Below are positions 35,055 to 43,041 of a stretch of DNA of 64,000 nt, piece after piece. The position numbers and the translations under genes were made by a program. Each line of letters starts with the position of its first letter. Within the stretch, counting starts at the first letter, position 1. The stretch is from Thalassobellus sp050294475 (GTDB lineage: Bacteria > Bacteroidota > Bacteroidia > Flavobacteriales > Flavobacteriaceae), in the NCBI GenBank assembly GCA_050294475.1, contig JBNKOE010000014.1, positions 71,253 through 135,252 of the forward strand, in the 5' to 3' direction. The notes under the pieces were generated by a model. It ran no database searches, was not told the origin of the DNA, and saw only the letters and a program-made list of their open reading frames with translations.

Positions 35055-37022
35055 ATGAAGCAGCATCTTTTAACTATACTATTACTTCTCTCTATTTTAT
35101 TTACATATTCACAAGAAAACGACAAAAAACAAACTTATAGAGTCTCGCTTAGCGATTTAAAAATGACTTCATATGATAAAGATTCTACCGCAAATGCTTT
35201 AGTTCTATATGAAAAAGGAAATAGCTATGTTGATAAAAATGATTACGATTTAAGAACGGAAGAAAAACATAAAATTAAAATTCTTACCAAAGAAGGCTTT
35301 GAAAATGCCAATGTAACTATTTATTTATACAAGAGTGACAATAATAAATTTGAAAAAGTAGAAAACATTATGGCTTCTACTTATAATTTAATTGATGGCG
35401 AAGTAATTACAACAAAGATAGATAAGAGTAATATTTACAGAGAAAAATATGATGAGAATCACACACTTGTAAAATTTGCGTTGCCTAATATCAAAGAAGG
35501 TTCGGTTATAACATATAGTTACACCCTTATATCTCCTTTTATGTTTAAATATAAAGGATGGGAGTTTCAGGGGAATATTCCTAAACTATATAGTGAATAT
35601 TGTACTAGTATCCCAGGTAATTGGCTATATAACATTAAACTAGTTGGAAGCGAAAAACTATCAACTAATACTAGTGAAATAAAAAAGAATTGCTTAGAAA
35701 TGTTTAACGGAGCTAGTGCCGATTGTGGAAATAATGTTTATGCAATGAAAGACATACCTGCTTTTACTATTGAAGATTACATGACTACTAAAAGTAATTA
35801 TTTAGCTAGAATAGAATATGAGCTAAAAACCTTTAGGGGTATGGATGGCAGGATTACGAATTATACTAAAACATGGAAAGATGTTGACAAAGAATTAAGA
35901 ACTGACAAAGAACTTGGTAAACAACTTCTAAAATCTATTAAGCTAGAGGATTATCTTAGTTCTAAGATAATAAACGAAACTAACACCTTGAAAAAAGCGC
36001 AAGCTATTTATAATTATGTACAAAAAAACTACACTTGGAATGGCGATTATAAAATATTTAAAGATGTTTCAATAAAAGACTTAACAAAAAACAAATCTGG
36101 TAATGTTTCATCAATAAATATTTTACTTCATAATTTATTAAAAGAATCTGGTATTAATGTTAATCCCGTTTTATTATCAACAAGAAATAATGGCTTTGCA
36201 ACAACAATATATCCAGTTATTTCAGACTTTAATTATTTAATAGTTCAAGTATCTATTGAAGGAAAAACATATTTATTGGATGCTACTGACAATTATTTAA
36301 GCTTTGGAGATATTCCGTTTAGATGTTTAAATCAAGATGGTCGTTTATTAGATTTTGACAATGGAAGTAAATGGATTAATGTTAAGTCGAATACAAAAAC
36401 AAGTACGTTATATAATGTAAATTTAAATCTTGATATTGATAATAATTTTACAGGCACTGTGAAAACCAAACGTACAGGCTATCATGCTTTAAATACAAAA
36501 AAGAAGTATTTCTCTAATGAAAACACTTATCTTGAAACACTAACTAATAATTCGCCTTTCATTGAAATATTTAATCATGAAACCACTGTTGATGATATAA
36601 CAAGTCCTGATTTCTCTGAATCATACAACATAGAATATACACCAGATAATACTGGAGACATTCTATATCTAAATCCGTTTTTTACCAAGTTCTTTTCAGA
36701 AAACCCTTTTAAACTTCAAGAACGAACTTACCCTATAGATTTTGGCTATAAAGACACTTATTTTTATATGTTTACATTAAAATTTGATGCGAGTTATAAT
36801 ATTATTGAACAGCCTGAAAATATTATTTTATCACTTCCTAATAATGTAGGACTATTATCGTTTTCAACTAAAGTTTTAGGTAATTCTGTAAATGTATTAA
36901 TGAAAATAGACTTTAAAGAAGCTATTTATCCAGCTGAATATTACCCATACTTAAAAGAATTTATGCGTAAAATAGTTGCTATACAAACAAACTCTATTAT
37001 TGCTCTTAAGAAAAACCAATAA
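35055..37022 (+). CDS. DUF3857 / transglutaminase-like secreted protein
   Basis: A 655-residue secreted protein: signal peptide HLLTILLLLSILFTYSQ, DUF3857 beta domain (about 60-230), then a transglutaminase-fold domain (about 300-425) and a C-terminal beta domain. At the catalytic Cys position of the fold the sequence reads NKSGNVSSINILL, where active members have Cys, and the expected His region reads DFNYLIVQV; the Asp-like LLDATDNY remains. This suggests a structural or binding role rather than catalysis (inference). The ATG follows directly on the stop of the exonuclease gene. Confidence 0.85.
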   Translation: MKQHLLTILLLLSILFTYSQENDKKQTYRVSLSDLKMTSYDKDSTANALVLYEKGNSYVDKNDYDLRTEEKHKIKILTKEGFENANVTIYLYKSDNNKFEKVENIMASTYNLIDGEVITTKIDKSNIYREKYDENHTLVKFALPNIKEGSVITYSYTLISPFMFKYKGWEFQGNIPKLYSEYCTSIPGNWLYNIKLVGSEKLSTNTSEIKKNCLEMFNGASADCGNNVYAMKDIPAFTIEDYMTTKSNYLARIEYELKTFRGMDGRITNYTKTWKDVDKELRTDKELGKQLLKSIKLEDYLSSKIINETNTLKKAQAIYNYVQKNYTWNGDYKIFKDVSIKDLTKNKSGNVSSINILLHNLLKESGINVNPVLLSTRNNGFATTIYPVISDFNYLIVQVSIEGKTYLLDATDNYLSFGDIPFRCLNQDGRLLDFDNGSKWINVKSNTKTSTLYNVNLNLDIDNNFTGTVKTKRTGYHALNTKKKYFSNENTYLETLTNNSPFIEIFNHETTVDDITSPDFSESYNIEYTPDNTGDILYLNPFFTKFFSENPFKLQERTYPIDFGYKDTYFYMFTLKFDASYNIIEQPENIILSLPNNVGLLSFSTKVLGNSVNVLMKIDFKEAIYPAEYYPYLKEFMRKIVAIQTNSIIALKKNQ

Positions 37023-37030
37023 TCTTTTCT

Positions 37031-37038
37031 TACTTTTG
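37031..37038 (+). promoter_or_regulatory. -7 promoter box (TACTTTTG) before the potassium channel gene
   Basis: TACTTTTG matches TAnnTTTG and lies five bases before the ATG at 37044, again implying a nearly leaderless transcript. Confidence 0.4.
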
Positions 37039-37043
37039 AGTAT

Positions 37044-37874
37044 ATGAATAACAGCAAAAAACCAAATTGGAAAACAAAACTTCATGAAATAATTTATGAA
37101 GCAGATACGCCCAAAGGAAAGCTTTTTGATGTTATTTTACTAATTACTATCGTTGCAAGTATTATACTTGTTATGCTAGAGAGTGTACAAAGTATTGGTA
37201 TTAAATACTATAATTTACTTAATATTTCAGAATGGATTATAACCATACTTTTCTCTATAGAATATATTGCTAGAATTATTAGTGTAAAAAAACCTATAAA
37301 ATATATTTTTAGCTTTTATGGCATCATTGATTTTCTTTCAACTATTCCAAAATATATATCATTACTTGTAGGAGGCATACATCCGCTTGCTGCATTAAGA
37401 GCTTTACGATTACTTCGTGTTTTCAGAATTTTAAAATTAGCACGGTATTTAGGAGCATCAAATAATTTAATAGCTGCAATAAAAGCAAGTCGTGTTAAAA
37501 TTTCAGTATTCTTATTTGCTGTTGTTATTATCTCAATTATTTTAGGAACTATCATGTATTTAATTGAAGGCGAAGGAAATGGATTCACTAGTATTCCCAG
37601 AAGTGTTTATTGGTGTATTGTTACATTAACTACAGTGGGTTATGGAGACATTGCTCCACAAACGCCTATAGGTCAATTTATAGCTTCTATTGTAATGATT
37701 TTAGGGTATGGTATTATTGCAGTTCCAACGGGAATTGTAACTTCCGAATTAACGAAATTAGATTCTGAAAAACCAGAGACTAATACCCAAGCATGTCCTA
37801 ATTGTTCATCAGAGAACCATAAAGATGATGCCAAATTTTGTTATCATTGTGGCTATAAATTAAACCATGAGTAA
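37044..37874 (+). CDS. voltage-gated potassium channel with C-terminal zinc ribbon
   Basis: A 276-residue six-helix ion channel: S1-S3 hydrophobic segments (about 28-46, 57-75, 88-105), an Arg-rich S4 (AALRALRLLRVFRILKLARY at about 117-136), S5, and the pore with selectivity filter TTVGYGD near residue 196, then S6. This is a Kv-type K+ channel. Unusually, the C-terminus carries CPNCSSENHKD...FCYHCGYKL, a four-Cys zinc ribbon at about 251-274. It overlaps miaA by eight bases. Confidence 0.92.
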   Translation: MNNSKKPNWKTKLHEIIYEADTPKGKLFDVILLITIVASIILVMLESVQSIGIKYYNLLNISEWIITILFSIEYIARIISVKKPIKYIFSFYGIIDFLSTIPKYISLLVGGIHPLAALRALRLLRVFRILKLARYLGASNNLIAAIKASRVKISVFLFAVVIISIILGTIMYLIEGEGNGFTSIPRSVYWCIVTLTTVGYGDIAPQTPIGQFIASIVMILGYGIIAVPTGIVTSELTKLDSEKPETNTQACPNCSSENHKDDAKFCYHCGYKLNHE

Positions 37875-38763
37875 AATTCTAATTTCTATAGTTGGTCCTA
37901 CTGCTATTGGAAAAACGGCACTAAGTATAAAACTTGCTAATTATTTTAATACCGAAATAATTTCGGCAGATTCTCGCCAATTTTTTAAAGAAATGCAAAT
38001 TGGCACAGCAGCACCTTCAACGGAAGAGTTATCAGCAGCAAAACATCATTTTATTCATCATAAATCTATACATGATAATTACAATGTTGGCGCTTTTGAA
38101 AAAAATGCTCTTTCGTGCTTAAATACACTTTTTAAAAACCATGATGTTGTTATCATGGTTGGAGGTTCTGGTTTGTATGTTGATGCTGTTACTAACGGAT
38201 TAGATAACTTCCCTAAAGTAGATGCAAGCATTCGTCAAAATTTAAATACCGATTTAATTACTAAAGGACTTCCTTATTTACAAAATAAGCTAAAAGAACT
38301 TGATATTGCTTCGTACAATACAATTGCTATCGATAATCCACAACGTGTTATTCGTGCTTTAGAAATATGTATTGGCTCAGGAAAACCTTACTCATCATTT
38401 TTAAACAAAAGAAAAGAAAAACGAAACTTTAAAACGATAACTATTGGGCTTACCGCCGAAAGAGAAATCATATACAACCGCATCAATAAACGTGTAGATA
38501 TGATGATGCACGCAGGACAACTTGATGAAGTAAAAAGTCTAGTTGAATATCAAAATCTAAACGCATTAAACACAGTTGGTTATAAAGAGTTATTCAAATT
38601 TTTAAACGGAGAATGGACATTAGATTTTGCTGTTTCTGAAATTAAAAAGAATACACGACGCTTTGCTAAACGGCAACTTACTTGGTTTAAAAGGAATGAA
38701 CAAACACTTTGGTTTGATTATAAAACAGATATTGAAACCATACTAAAAGCTTTAAACATTTAG
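37867..38763 (+). CDS. miaA: tRNA dimethylallyltransferase
   Basis: A 298-residue enzyme that prenylates A37 of tRNAs reading UNN codons. It has the P loop GPTAIGKTALS (about 9-19), SADSRQFFKEMQIGTA, the HHFIHHKSIHD block, VGGSGLYVDAV and the basic LNTVGYKELF / KRQLTWFKRN region near the C-terminus. Length is normal. Its start overlaps the end of the potassium channel gene by eight bases, so the two are translationally coupled. The next 136 bases lead into the cassette region. Confidence 0.96.
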   Translation: MSKILISIVGPTAIGKTALSIKLANYFNTEIISADSRQFFKEMQIGTAAPSTEELSAAKHHFIHHKSIHDNYNVGAFEKNALSCLNTLFKNHDVVIMVGGSGLYVDAVTNGLDNFPKVDASIRQNLNTDLITKGLPYLQNKLKELDIASYNTIAIDNPQRVIRALEICIGSGKPYSSFLNKRKEKRNFKTITIGLTAEREIIYNRINKRVDMMMHAGQLDEVKSLVEYQNLNALNTVGYKELFKFLNGEWTLDFAVSEIKKNTRRFAKRQLTWFKRNEQTLWFDYKTDIETILKALNI

Positions 38764-38828
38764 TTCTATTTCAAACTAATACAAAACTTTATTTTGTAAA
38801 AATTTTCAACTATATTCGTTTAACATTA

Positions 38829-38857
38829 GATATGAAATATTAAAACGATTTCATATC
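38829..38857. repeat. perfect 10-bp inverted repeat upstream of cassette
   Basis: GATATGAAAT and ATTTCATATC flank a nine-base loop (ATTAAAACG). It lies six bases before the left 13-bp cassette repeat. It could act as a terminator for miaA, but there is no T tract; it could instead be a recombination-site feature. Confidence 0.5.
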
Positions 38858-38862
38858 AAGTT

Positions 38863-39837
38863 GTTGGTATTCATTTAAAAAAAACCGAAACGACAATTAA
38901 TGACTTTAAATTACGATATAGATAAAATTGTAAAGTACTTAGAAAGGTATAAGTTAGATTTACCTTTCTTGTACACTTGGAATGCAAAAATAGACAGGTT
39001 AGTTGAACTTGAGACATTAACTGAAAGTGAAGTAATAACAATAAACGCATTAACTCCTTATGAAAAGGAGCTGAGACTCAAGAAAAAAGTCGGGCAGAAA
39101 CTAAATGAGACATTAAAGTCGGGCAACGATTTATTTAATAAGTTGTGTTTATGGGTAATCAAGGACTGGGGTGGAATTAAGACAGCAAGTGACAATGACA
39201 CAATTTTACTAATTAATGACTTTTTAAATCAGGAAAAACCGACTTTTAAAAGAATTGCAAGCTTATCAAAAGTTGGAGCATATTTATATCCAGATAAAAA
39301 TGTAATCTATGACTCTCGGGTAGCTTATTCACTCAACTGGATTATTCTTTCTGAAAATGCAGGAAATAAATACTTTCCAATTCCAGAAGGACGCAATTCA
39401 AAAATGTCTGCCTTTGATTTGAATGTCTTGATACGACTAAAAAATATTACGAACTATCAAGTTGACTCAATTTCAAATTTGGACAATAGACGATTTATAA
39501 AAAATACTGACAAAGAATTATTCATTGACCCAAAGGATGCATATTCTGAGTTAAACAACCTTATTCGAAAAATCAACGATAGATTATGGAATGGGGAACT
39601 TGAAAAAGAGAAAAATCTCTACTTCACTGAAATGCTTTTGTTCTCAATTGCAGACAGAGAAGTATTTATGGATATAACCAATAGATTTAAAATGGAATAA
39701 AGAAAAACGAAATGCCAACATTTTGTATAAGTAATGGCAGGGAAAGTATTAGATTTTAAGGTTTGTAGCCCGCTCAAACTGCGTAACGGTTTAACAGGGA
39801 ACTACCACGCAATCTGCCACTACTCATACAATTTACC
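38863..39837 (+). mobile_element. 975-bp putative gene cassette bounded by a 13-bp direct repeat
   Basis: GTTGGTATTCATT occurs at 38863-38875 and again at 39838-39850. The repeat-to-repeat unit is 975 bp and contains one gene (38900-39700) and most of a long palindrome (39711-39846). The unit resembles integron gene cassettes in design: one promoterless-looking gene followed by a foldable recombination site. The core does not fit the canonical attC sequence GTTRRRY, and no integrase is in the window, so this is a structural analogy. The gene's codon use is also visibly less AT-biased than its neighbours. Confidence 0.55.
38900..39700 (+). CDS. cassette-borne protein of unknown function
   Basis: A 266-residue, soluble, mostly helical protein. 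I do not recognise the family. It has no signal peptide, no membrane span and no catalytic motif that I can name. Features worth noting are LTPYEKELRLKKKVGQKL, CLWVIKDWGGIKTAS, GAYLYPDKNVIYDSRVAYSLNW (central) and a C-terminal IADREVFMDITNRF. Such helical proteins with a YDSRVAYSLN-type segment occur in defence or mobile contexts, but that is only an impression. It starts 24 bases after the left 13-bp repeat, is followed 10 bases later by the palindrome, and has no gene partner of its own. Confidence 0.75.
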   Translation: MTLNYDIDKIVKYLERYKLDLPFLYTWNAKIDRLVELETLTESEVITINALTPYEKELRLKKKVGQKLNETLKSGNDLFNKLCLWVIKDWGGIKTASDNDTILLINDFLNQEKPTFKRIASLSKVGAYLYPDKNVIYDSRVAYSLNWIILSENAGNKYFPIPEGRNSKMSAFDLNVLIRLKNITNYQVDSISNLDNRRFIKNTDKELFIDPKDAYSELNNLIRKINDRLWNGELEKEKNLYFTEMLLFSIADREVFMDITNRFKME

Positions 39838-39846
39838 GTTGGTATT
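39711..39846. repeat. long imperfect palindrome, attC-like folded element
   Basis: Left arm 39711-39740 (AATGCCAAC ... TTGTATAAGTAATGGCAG) pairs with right arm 39814-39846 (CTGCCACTACTCATACAA ... GTTGGTATT). Differences between arms are three G/A substitutions, all compatible with G-T/G-U pairing, plus an internal asymmetry (three bases versus six). Inner stems continue the fold: GTAGCCC (39765-39771) with GGG/CTAC (39797-39805) and AAAC (39776-39779) with GTTT (39789-39792). The right end runs straight into the 13-bp repeat at 39838. Confidence 0.75.
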
Positions 39847-39863
39847 CATTGTGAAATAAAAAA

Positions 39864-40115
39864 ATGAATAAAATAAAACTGGCTTTAATTTTTTTGCTAT
39901 TATTTTCTTTAGAATGCTTTAGTCAACAAAATGGGAATCCTGAAATAAGACAAACAGTTGTCAAAAACGGAATTGGAATTGGAAGTGTAATTGCTATCGT
40001 TGTTTCTTAGGATAGAAATAAGTCAATTCTTTATGCGTTATTACACGGGCTTTTAGGTTGGCTTTATGTTATCTATTTTGTAATAGTACGAGAAAGTGAA
40101 GAAAAGAATAAATAA
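39864..40115 (+). pseudogene. small membrane protein interrupted by an amber codon
   Basis: ATG at 39864 opens a frame with a signal peptide (LALIFLLLFSLECFSQ), NGNPEIRQTVVKNGIGIG and SVIAIVVS, then TAG at 40008-40010. The same frame continues for 34 codons to TAA at 40113: DRNKSILYALLHGLLGWLYVIYFVIV. Related small flavobacterial proteins have Trp at the stop position, so TGG changed to TAG explains it (comparison from memory). Removing the stop gives a protein of about 83 residues with a signal peptide and two short membrane helices. It may be translated as a truncated 48-residue product. It follows the cassette's right repeat. Confidence 0.75.
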
Positions 40116-40191
40116 GAATTATTTATCAAATTTTAGGGTAACAAAATATGTGCTTAGTTGATTTAATAACATAAACTCTAAAACAAATAAA

Positions 40192-41832
40192 ATGAAAGCT
40201 TTAAAAAAAATAACATTCTTTCTTTTTTTACTTAGTAACTTTTTAGGATACTCTCAAAACACCCCAACAGTTACAAGTGCTCAAGACTGGAACTCTTCTA
40301 GAAGCAATAAAACGTCTTCAACTTCTCGTGTAAGTAATACAAATAACAATAATACTTTTAAAGAAAAAGATATAAGTAAAAACATAAATATTGGCTTTGC
40401 TTATGGGCTTTCTGTCCCTTCTTCAAGTTTTAAGAACAATACCTATGCTGGAAATGGCAGCTATTTTGAACTTTCAAGTGCCTATTATTTTTCTAAAATA
40501 GGCTTAGGACTTTCTATTGGACAAATTTCAAATCCAACCGATAATAATTTTTCCGATTTTACAGAGAACTTAGGATTTTCTATTTTGAATAATTCGGAAA
40601 ATATTAAATCTACCTATGTAGGTATTGGGCCCGAATATAAACTCAAACTGAATAAATTTGAAACTACCTTTCAAATTAAAGCAGGAATGTATACGATTAA
40701 ATCTTTTGCAATAAAAAGTGATAACATAGAAAATCCAGATGTTACAATACCTGTTTTAAATTTAAATTCTGACAACACAAAAACACTAGGTTTTGTTTCA
40801 ACTGGTGTTAAATTTGATTATAACATAAACCACAACCTAAGTGTATTTGTTTCTGCTGGTTATTTAACTACTCTTTCAGGTCAATTAGCTCTTACAGAAA
40901 GAAAGGTTGAAGATATAAACAACAATGGGGTAATAGACCAAGAAGACTTTAAAAGAGCAGACGGTAGCATAAAATATAGCATTACAGAAAAAAATACTCC
41001 AATTTCATCATTAAACCTTAGTTTTGGTGTTTCTTATCATTTTAATTTATCTACTAAAGCGCAAGATTGGAACTCGAGCAGAAGTAACAAAACTTCTTCT
41101 ACTTCTCGGGTAAATGATAATAATAACACACCTGCATCTACCAAAGCACAAGATTGGAACTCGAGTAGAAGTAACAAAACCTCTTCTACTTCTCGGGTAA
41201 GTGATGATAATAACACACCTACATCTACTAAAGCGCAAGATTGGAACTCGAGTAGAAGCAACAAAACCTCTTCTACTTCTCGGGTAAGTGATGATAATAA
41301 CACGCCTACATCTACTAAAGCGCAAGATTGGAACTCGAGCAGAAGTAACAAAACGTCTTCAGCTGCTCCTGTAGATAATAATGATAATAACGCACCTACA
41401 TCTACTAAAGCACAAGATTGGAACTCGAGCAGAAGTAACAAAACTTCTAGAAAAAGTAATCCTAATGGTAATAATCAAAGCCAAGCTGCTAAAAAGAATT
41501 GCTTTAAATCGGGCAACATATTTTGGAAAAATACTGACGGCTCTTATTCTTGCAAAACTACTATTACAAAATCACAGAAATCGATTAAAATCCCGAGAGC
41601 ACTTGCAAATGACCTTGCAACTGCAAAAAAAATAGTTTTAGGAGATAAAACACAACAAGGTATCATTGAAATAACTGTAATACATCCCAACAAAAACAAA
41701 GTTATTAAGGTAAGTATACCACGACAAAGAGTGCAAGATACTGAAACCATTTTGCAACATCTACTAAAATCTACACAAGGCAATGGAGATGATAATGGCA
41801 AGGTTAGAATTAAACTTGTAGCAAAAATTTAA
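40192..41832 (+). CDS. outer-membrane beta-barrel-like protein with tandem DWNSSRSNKTSS repeats
   Basis: A 546-residue protein. Signal peptide (KITFFLFLLSNFLGYSQ), one copy of AQDWNSSRSNKTSSTSRVS at about 30-48, a beta-rich region (about 60-285) resembling a small outer-membrane barrel (NIGFAYGLSVPSSSF, LNLSFGVSYHFNLS), then five tandem units of 29-30 residues (288 to about 420), rich in Ser, Asn, Asp and Thr, and a C-terminal globular part with two Cys and a basic region. The barrel contains a Ca-loop-like segment DINNNGVIDQEDF. Function unknown; repeats may extend from the surface. It is preceded by about 76 bases of AT-rich sequence with no clear promoter box. Confidence 0.82.
   Translation: MKALKKITFFLFLLSNFLGYSQNTPTVTSAQDWNSSRSNKTSSTSRVSNTNNNNTFKEKDISKNINIGFAYGLSVPSSSFKNNTYAGNGSYFELSSAYYFSKIGLGLSIGQISNPTDNNFSDFTENLGFSILNNSENIKSTYVGIGPEYKLKLNKFETTFQIKAGMYTIKSFAIKSDNIENPDVTIPVLNLNSDNTKTLGFVSTGVKFDYNINHNLSVFVSAGYLTTLSGQLALTERKVEDINNNGVIDQEDFKRADGSIKYSITEKNTPISSLNLSFGVSYHFNLSTKAQDWNSSRSNKTSSTSRVNDNNNTPASTKAQDWNSSRSNKTSSTSRVSDDNNTPTSTKAQDWNSSRSNKTSSTSRVSDDNNTPTSTKAQDWNSSRSNKTSSAAPVDNNDNNAPTSTKAQDWNSSRSNKTSRKSNPNGNNQSQAAKKNCFKSGNIFWKNTDGSYSCKTTITKSQKSIKIPRALANDLATAKKIVLGDKTQQGIIEITVIHPNKNKVIKVSIPRQRVQDTETILQHLLKSTQGNGDDNGKVRIKLVAKI
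41053..41450 (+). repeat. tandem 87-90 bp coding repeats
   Basis: Units start at 41053, 41140, 41227, 41314 and 41404: three intervals of 87 bp, one of 90 bp. Each encodes TKAQDWNSSRSNKTS plus a variable spacer. The second and third spacers are identical in protein sequence and nearly so in DNA, suggesting recent unit duplication. The last copy is truncated. Confidence 0.9.
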
Positions 41833-42010
41833 AAAACAAAAAAACAGCTCTAGAATTATGCAAAAGCACTATTGATAACATCATGTTAATTAATTGCTTT
41901 GATTGTTAGTTATTTGAAAAATTATTTTCAAAATTTTCTCTCTTTAGTATTTATTAAATTAGTTATTTAACCTCTCAAAAAATACTCTTTAAAATAACCA
42001 ACAATTAAAT

Positions 42011-42018
42011 TATCTTTG
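42011..42018 (+). promoter_or_regulatory. -7 promoter box (TATCTTTG) of trmD
   Basis: Perfect TAnnTTTG match 18 bases before the ATG at 42037; it supports that ATG over the upstream in-frame TTG at 42016. Confidence 0.55.
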
Positions 42019-42036
42019 CAAAACATTAAAAATCTC

Positions 42037-42714
42037 ATGCGAATAGATATTATTACCGTTTTACCAGAATTACTTAAAAGTCCGTTTGAAGCTTCCATTT
42101 TAAAACGTGCTATTGAAGCTGGTTTGGTAGAAGTTCATTTTCATAATTTACGCGATTACACAACCGATAATTATAAATCTATTGACGATACCCAATTTGG
42201 TGGTGGCGCTGGTATGGTAATGATGATAGAACCTATAGATAAATGTATTTCAGCTTTAAAAGCCGAACGCCATTATGACGAAATTATATATATGACACCC
42301 GATGGCGAAACCTTAAAACAAGGTATTGCCAATCATTTATCATTAAAAGAAAATATTATTATTCTTTGCGGACATTATAAAGGCGTAGACCAACGTGTTA
42401 GAGATCTTTTAATTACCCGAGAAATATCTATTGGCGATTATGTACTATCTGGTGGCGAGTTAGGTGCTGCCGTACTTTGCGATGCCGTAATAAGATTAAT
42501 TCCGGGTGTATTAGGAAACGAGACCTCTGCCCTAACCGATTCCTTTCAAGATGGTTTGCTAGCTCCTCCTATTTATACAAAACCAAGAGAATATAAAGGT
42601 ATGAAAGTCCCTGAGTTATTGTTTAGTGGTAACCTGCCCGAAATTGAAAAATGGCGTGAAGAACAAGCTTACCAACACACCAAAGAAGAAAGACCTGATT
42701 TATTAAAAAATTAA
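42037..42714 (+). CDS. trmD: tRNA (guanine-37-N1)-methyltransferase
   Basis: A 225-residue SPOUT methyltransferase that makes m1G37 in tRNAs reading CNN and some other codons. It shows MRIDIITVLPELL, YGG-type FGGGAGMVMM, LCGHYKGVDQRV and the knot motif EISIGDYVLSGGELGA, followed by RLIPGVLGNE. I place the start at ATG 42037 because the longer frame would begin with TTG inside the promoter box. A small membrane gene follows three bases later; rplS lies 635 bases downstream, with its own promoter. Confidence 0.96.
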   Translation: MRIDIITVLPELLKSPFEASILKRAIEAGLVEVHFHNLRDYTTDNYKSIDDTQFGGGAGMVMMIEPIDKCISALKAERHYDEIIYMTPDGETLKQGIANHLSLKENIIILCGHYKGVDQRVRDLLITREISIGDYVLSGGELGAAVLCDAVIRLIPGVLGNETSALTDSFQDGLLAPPIYTKPREYKGMKVPELLFSGNLPEIEKWREEQAYQHTKEERPDLLKN

Positions 42715-42717
42715 CCT

Positions 42718-43041
42718 ATGAGTGATATAGAATATTTACAAAACCAATACATGATAATAACAAGTATTAATGGACTAATTCATTTAATCGTACTCGTTGC
42801 TTGTATCACATTATTTAATAAAAAAAGAACACCAGGAACTATCCTTTTATTACTAGGAAGTATTCTTACATTCCTCCTTCCTTTTGTAAATATTGCGTGT
42901 AATATTTGGGTTACACAACAAGACTCTCAACTAGTAATAAAAATGCAAACCATTCTAAGCTATGTAGGAAATTTAGCTTATGGTATTTTTGGCGTTGGTT
43001 TGTTATTATTTGCCATTAATGATTTAAAAAAACAACGTTAA
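42718..43041 (+). CDS. 107-residue integral membrane protein
   Basis: Three hydrophobic segments (about 14-34, 42-64 and 80-98), with no known motif. It begins three bases after the trmD stop, so it is probably co-transcribed with trmD. There is a short Lys/Arg tail (NDLKKQR). Function unknown. Confidence 0.75.
   Translation: MSDIEYLQNQYMIITSINGLIHLIVLVACITLFNKKRTPGTILLLLGSILTFLLPFVNIACNIWVTQQDSQLVIKMQTILSYVGNLAYGIFGVGLLLFAINDLKKQR

Noticed and set aside
39711..39850. Canonical class 1-type integron attC site
   Set aside because: The core GTTGGTAT does not satisfy GTTRRRY, and no tyrosine integrase is in the window. Retained only as attC-like by structure.
41037..41441. Long minus-strand ORFs opposite the repeat gene
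   Set aside because: They arise from the regular 87-bp coding repeats on the plus strand and encode low-complexity Leu/Val-rich products without a start context.
41053..41450. CRISPR array
   Set aside because: Regular spacing, but units are continuous coding sequence in frame with the gene, 87-90 bp with conserved spacers, and there are no cas genes.
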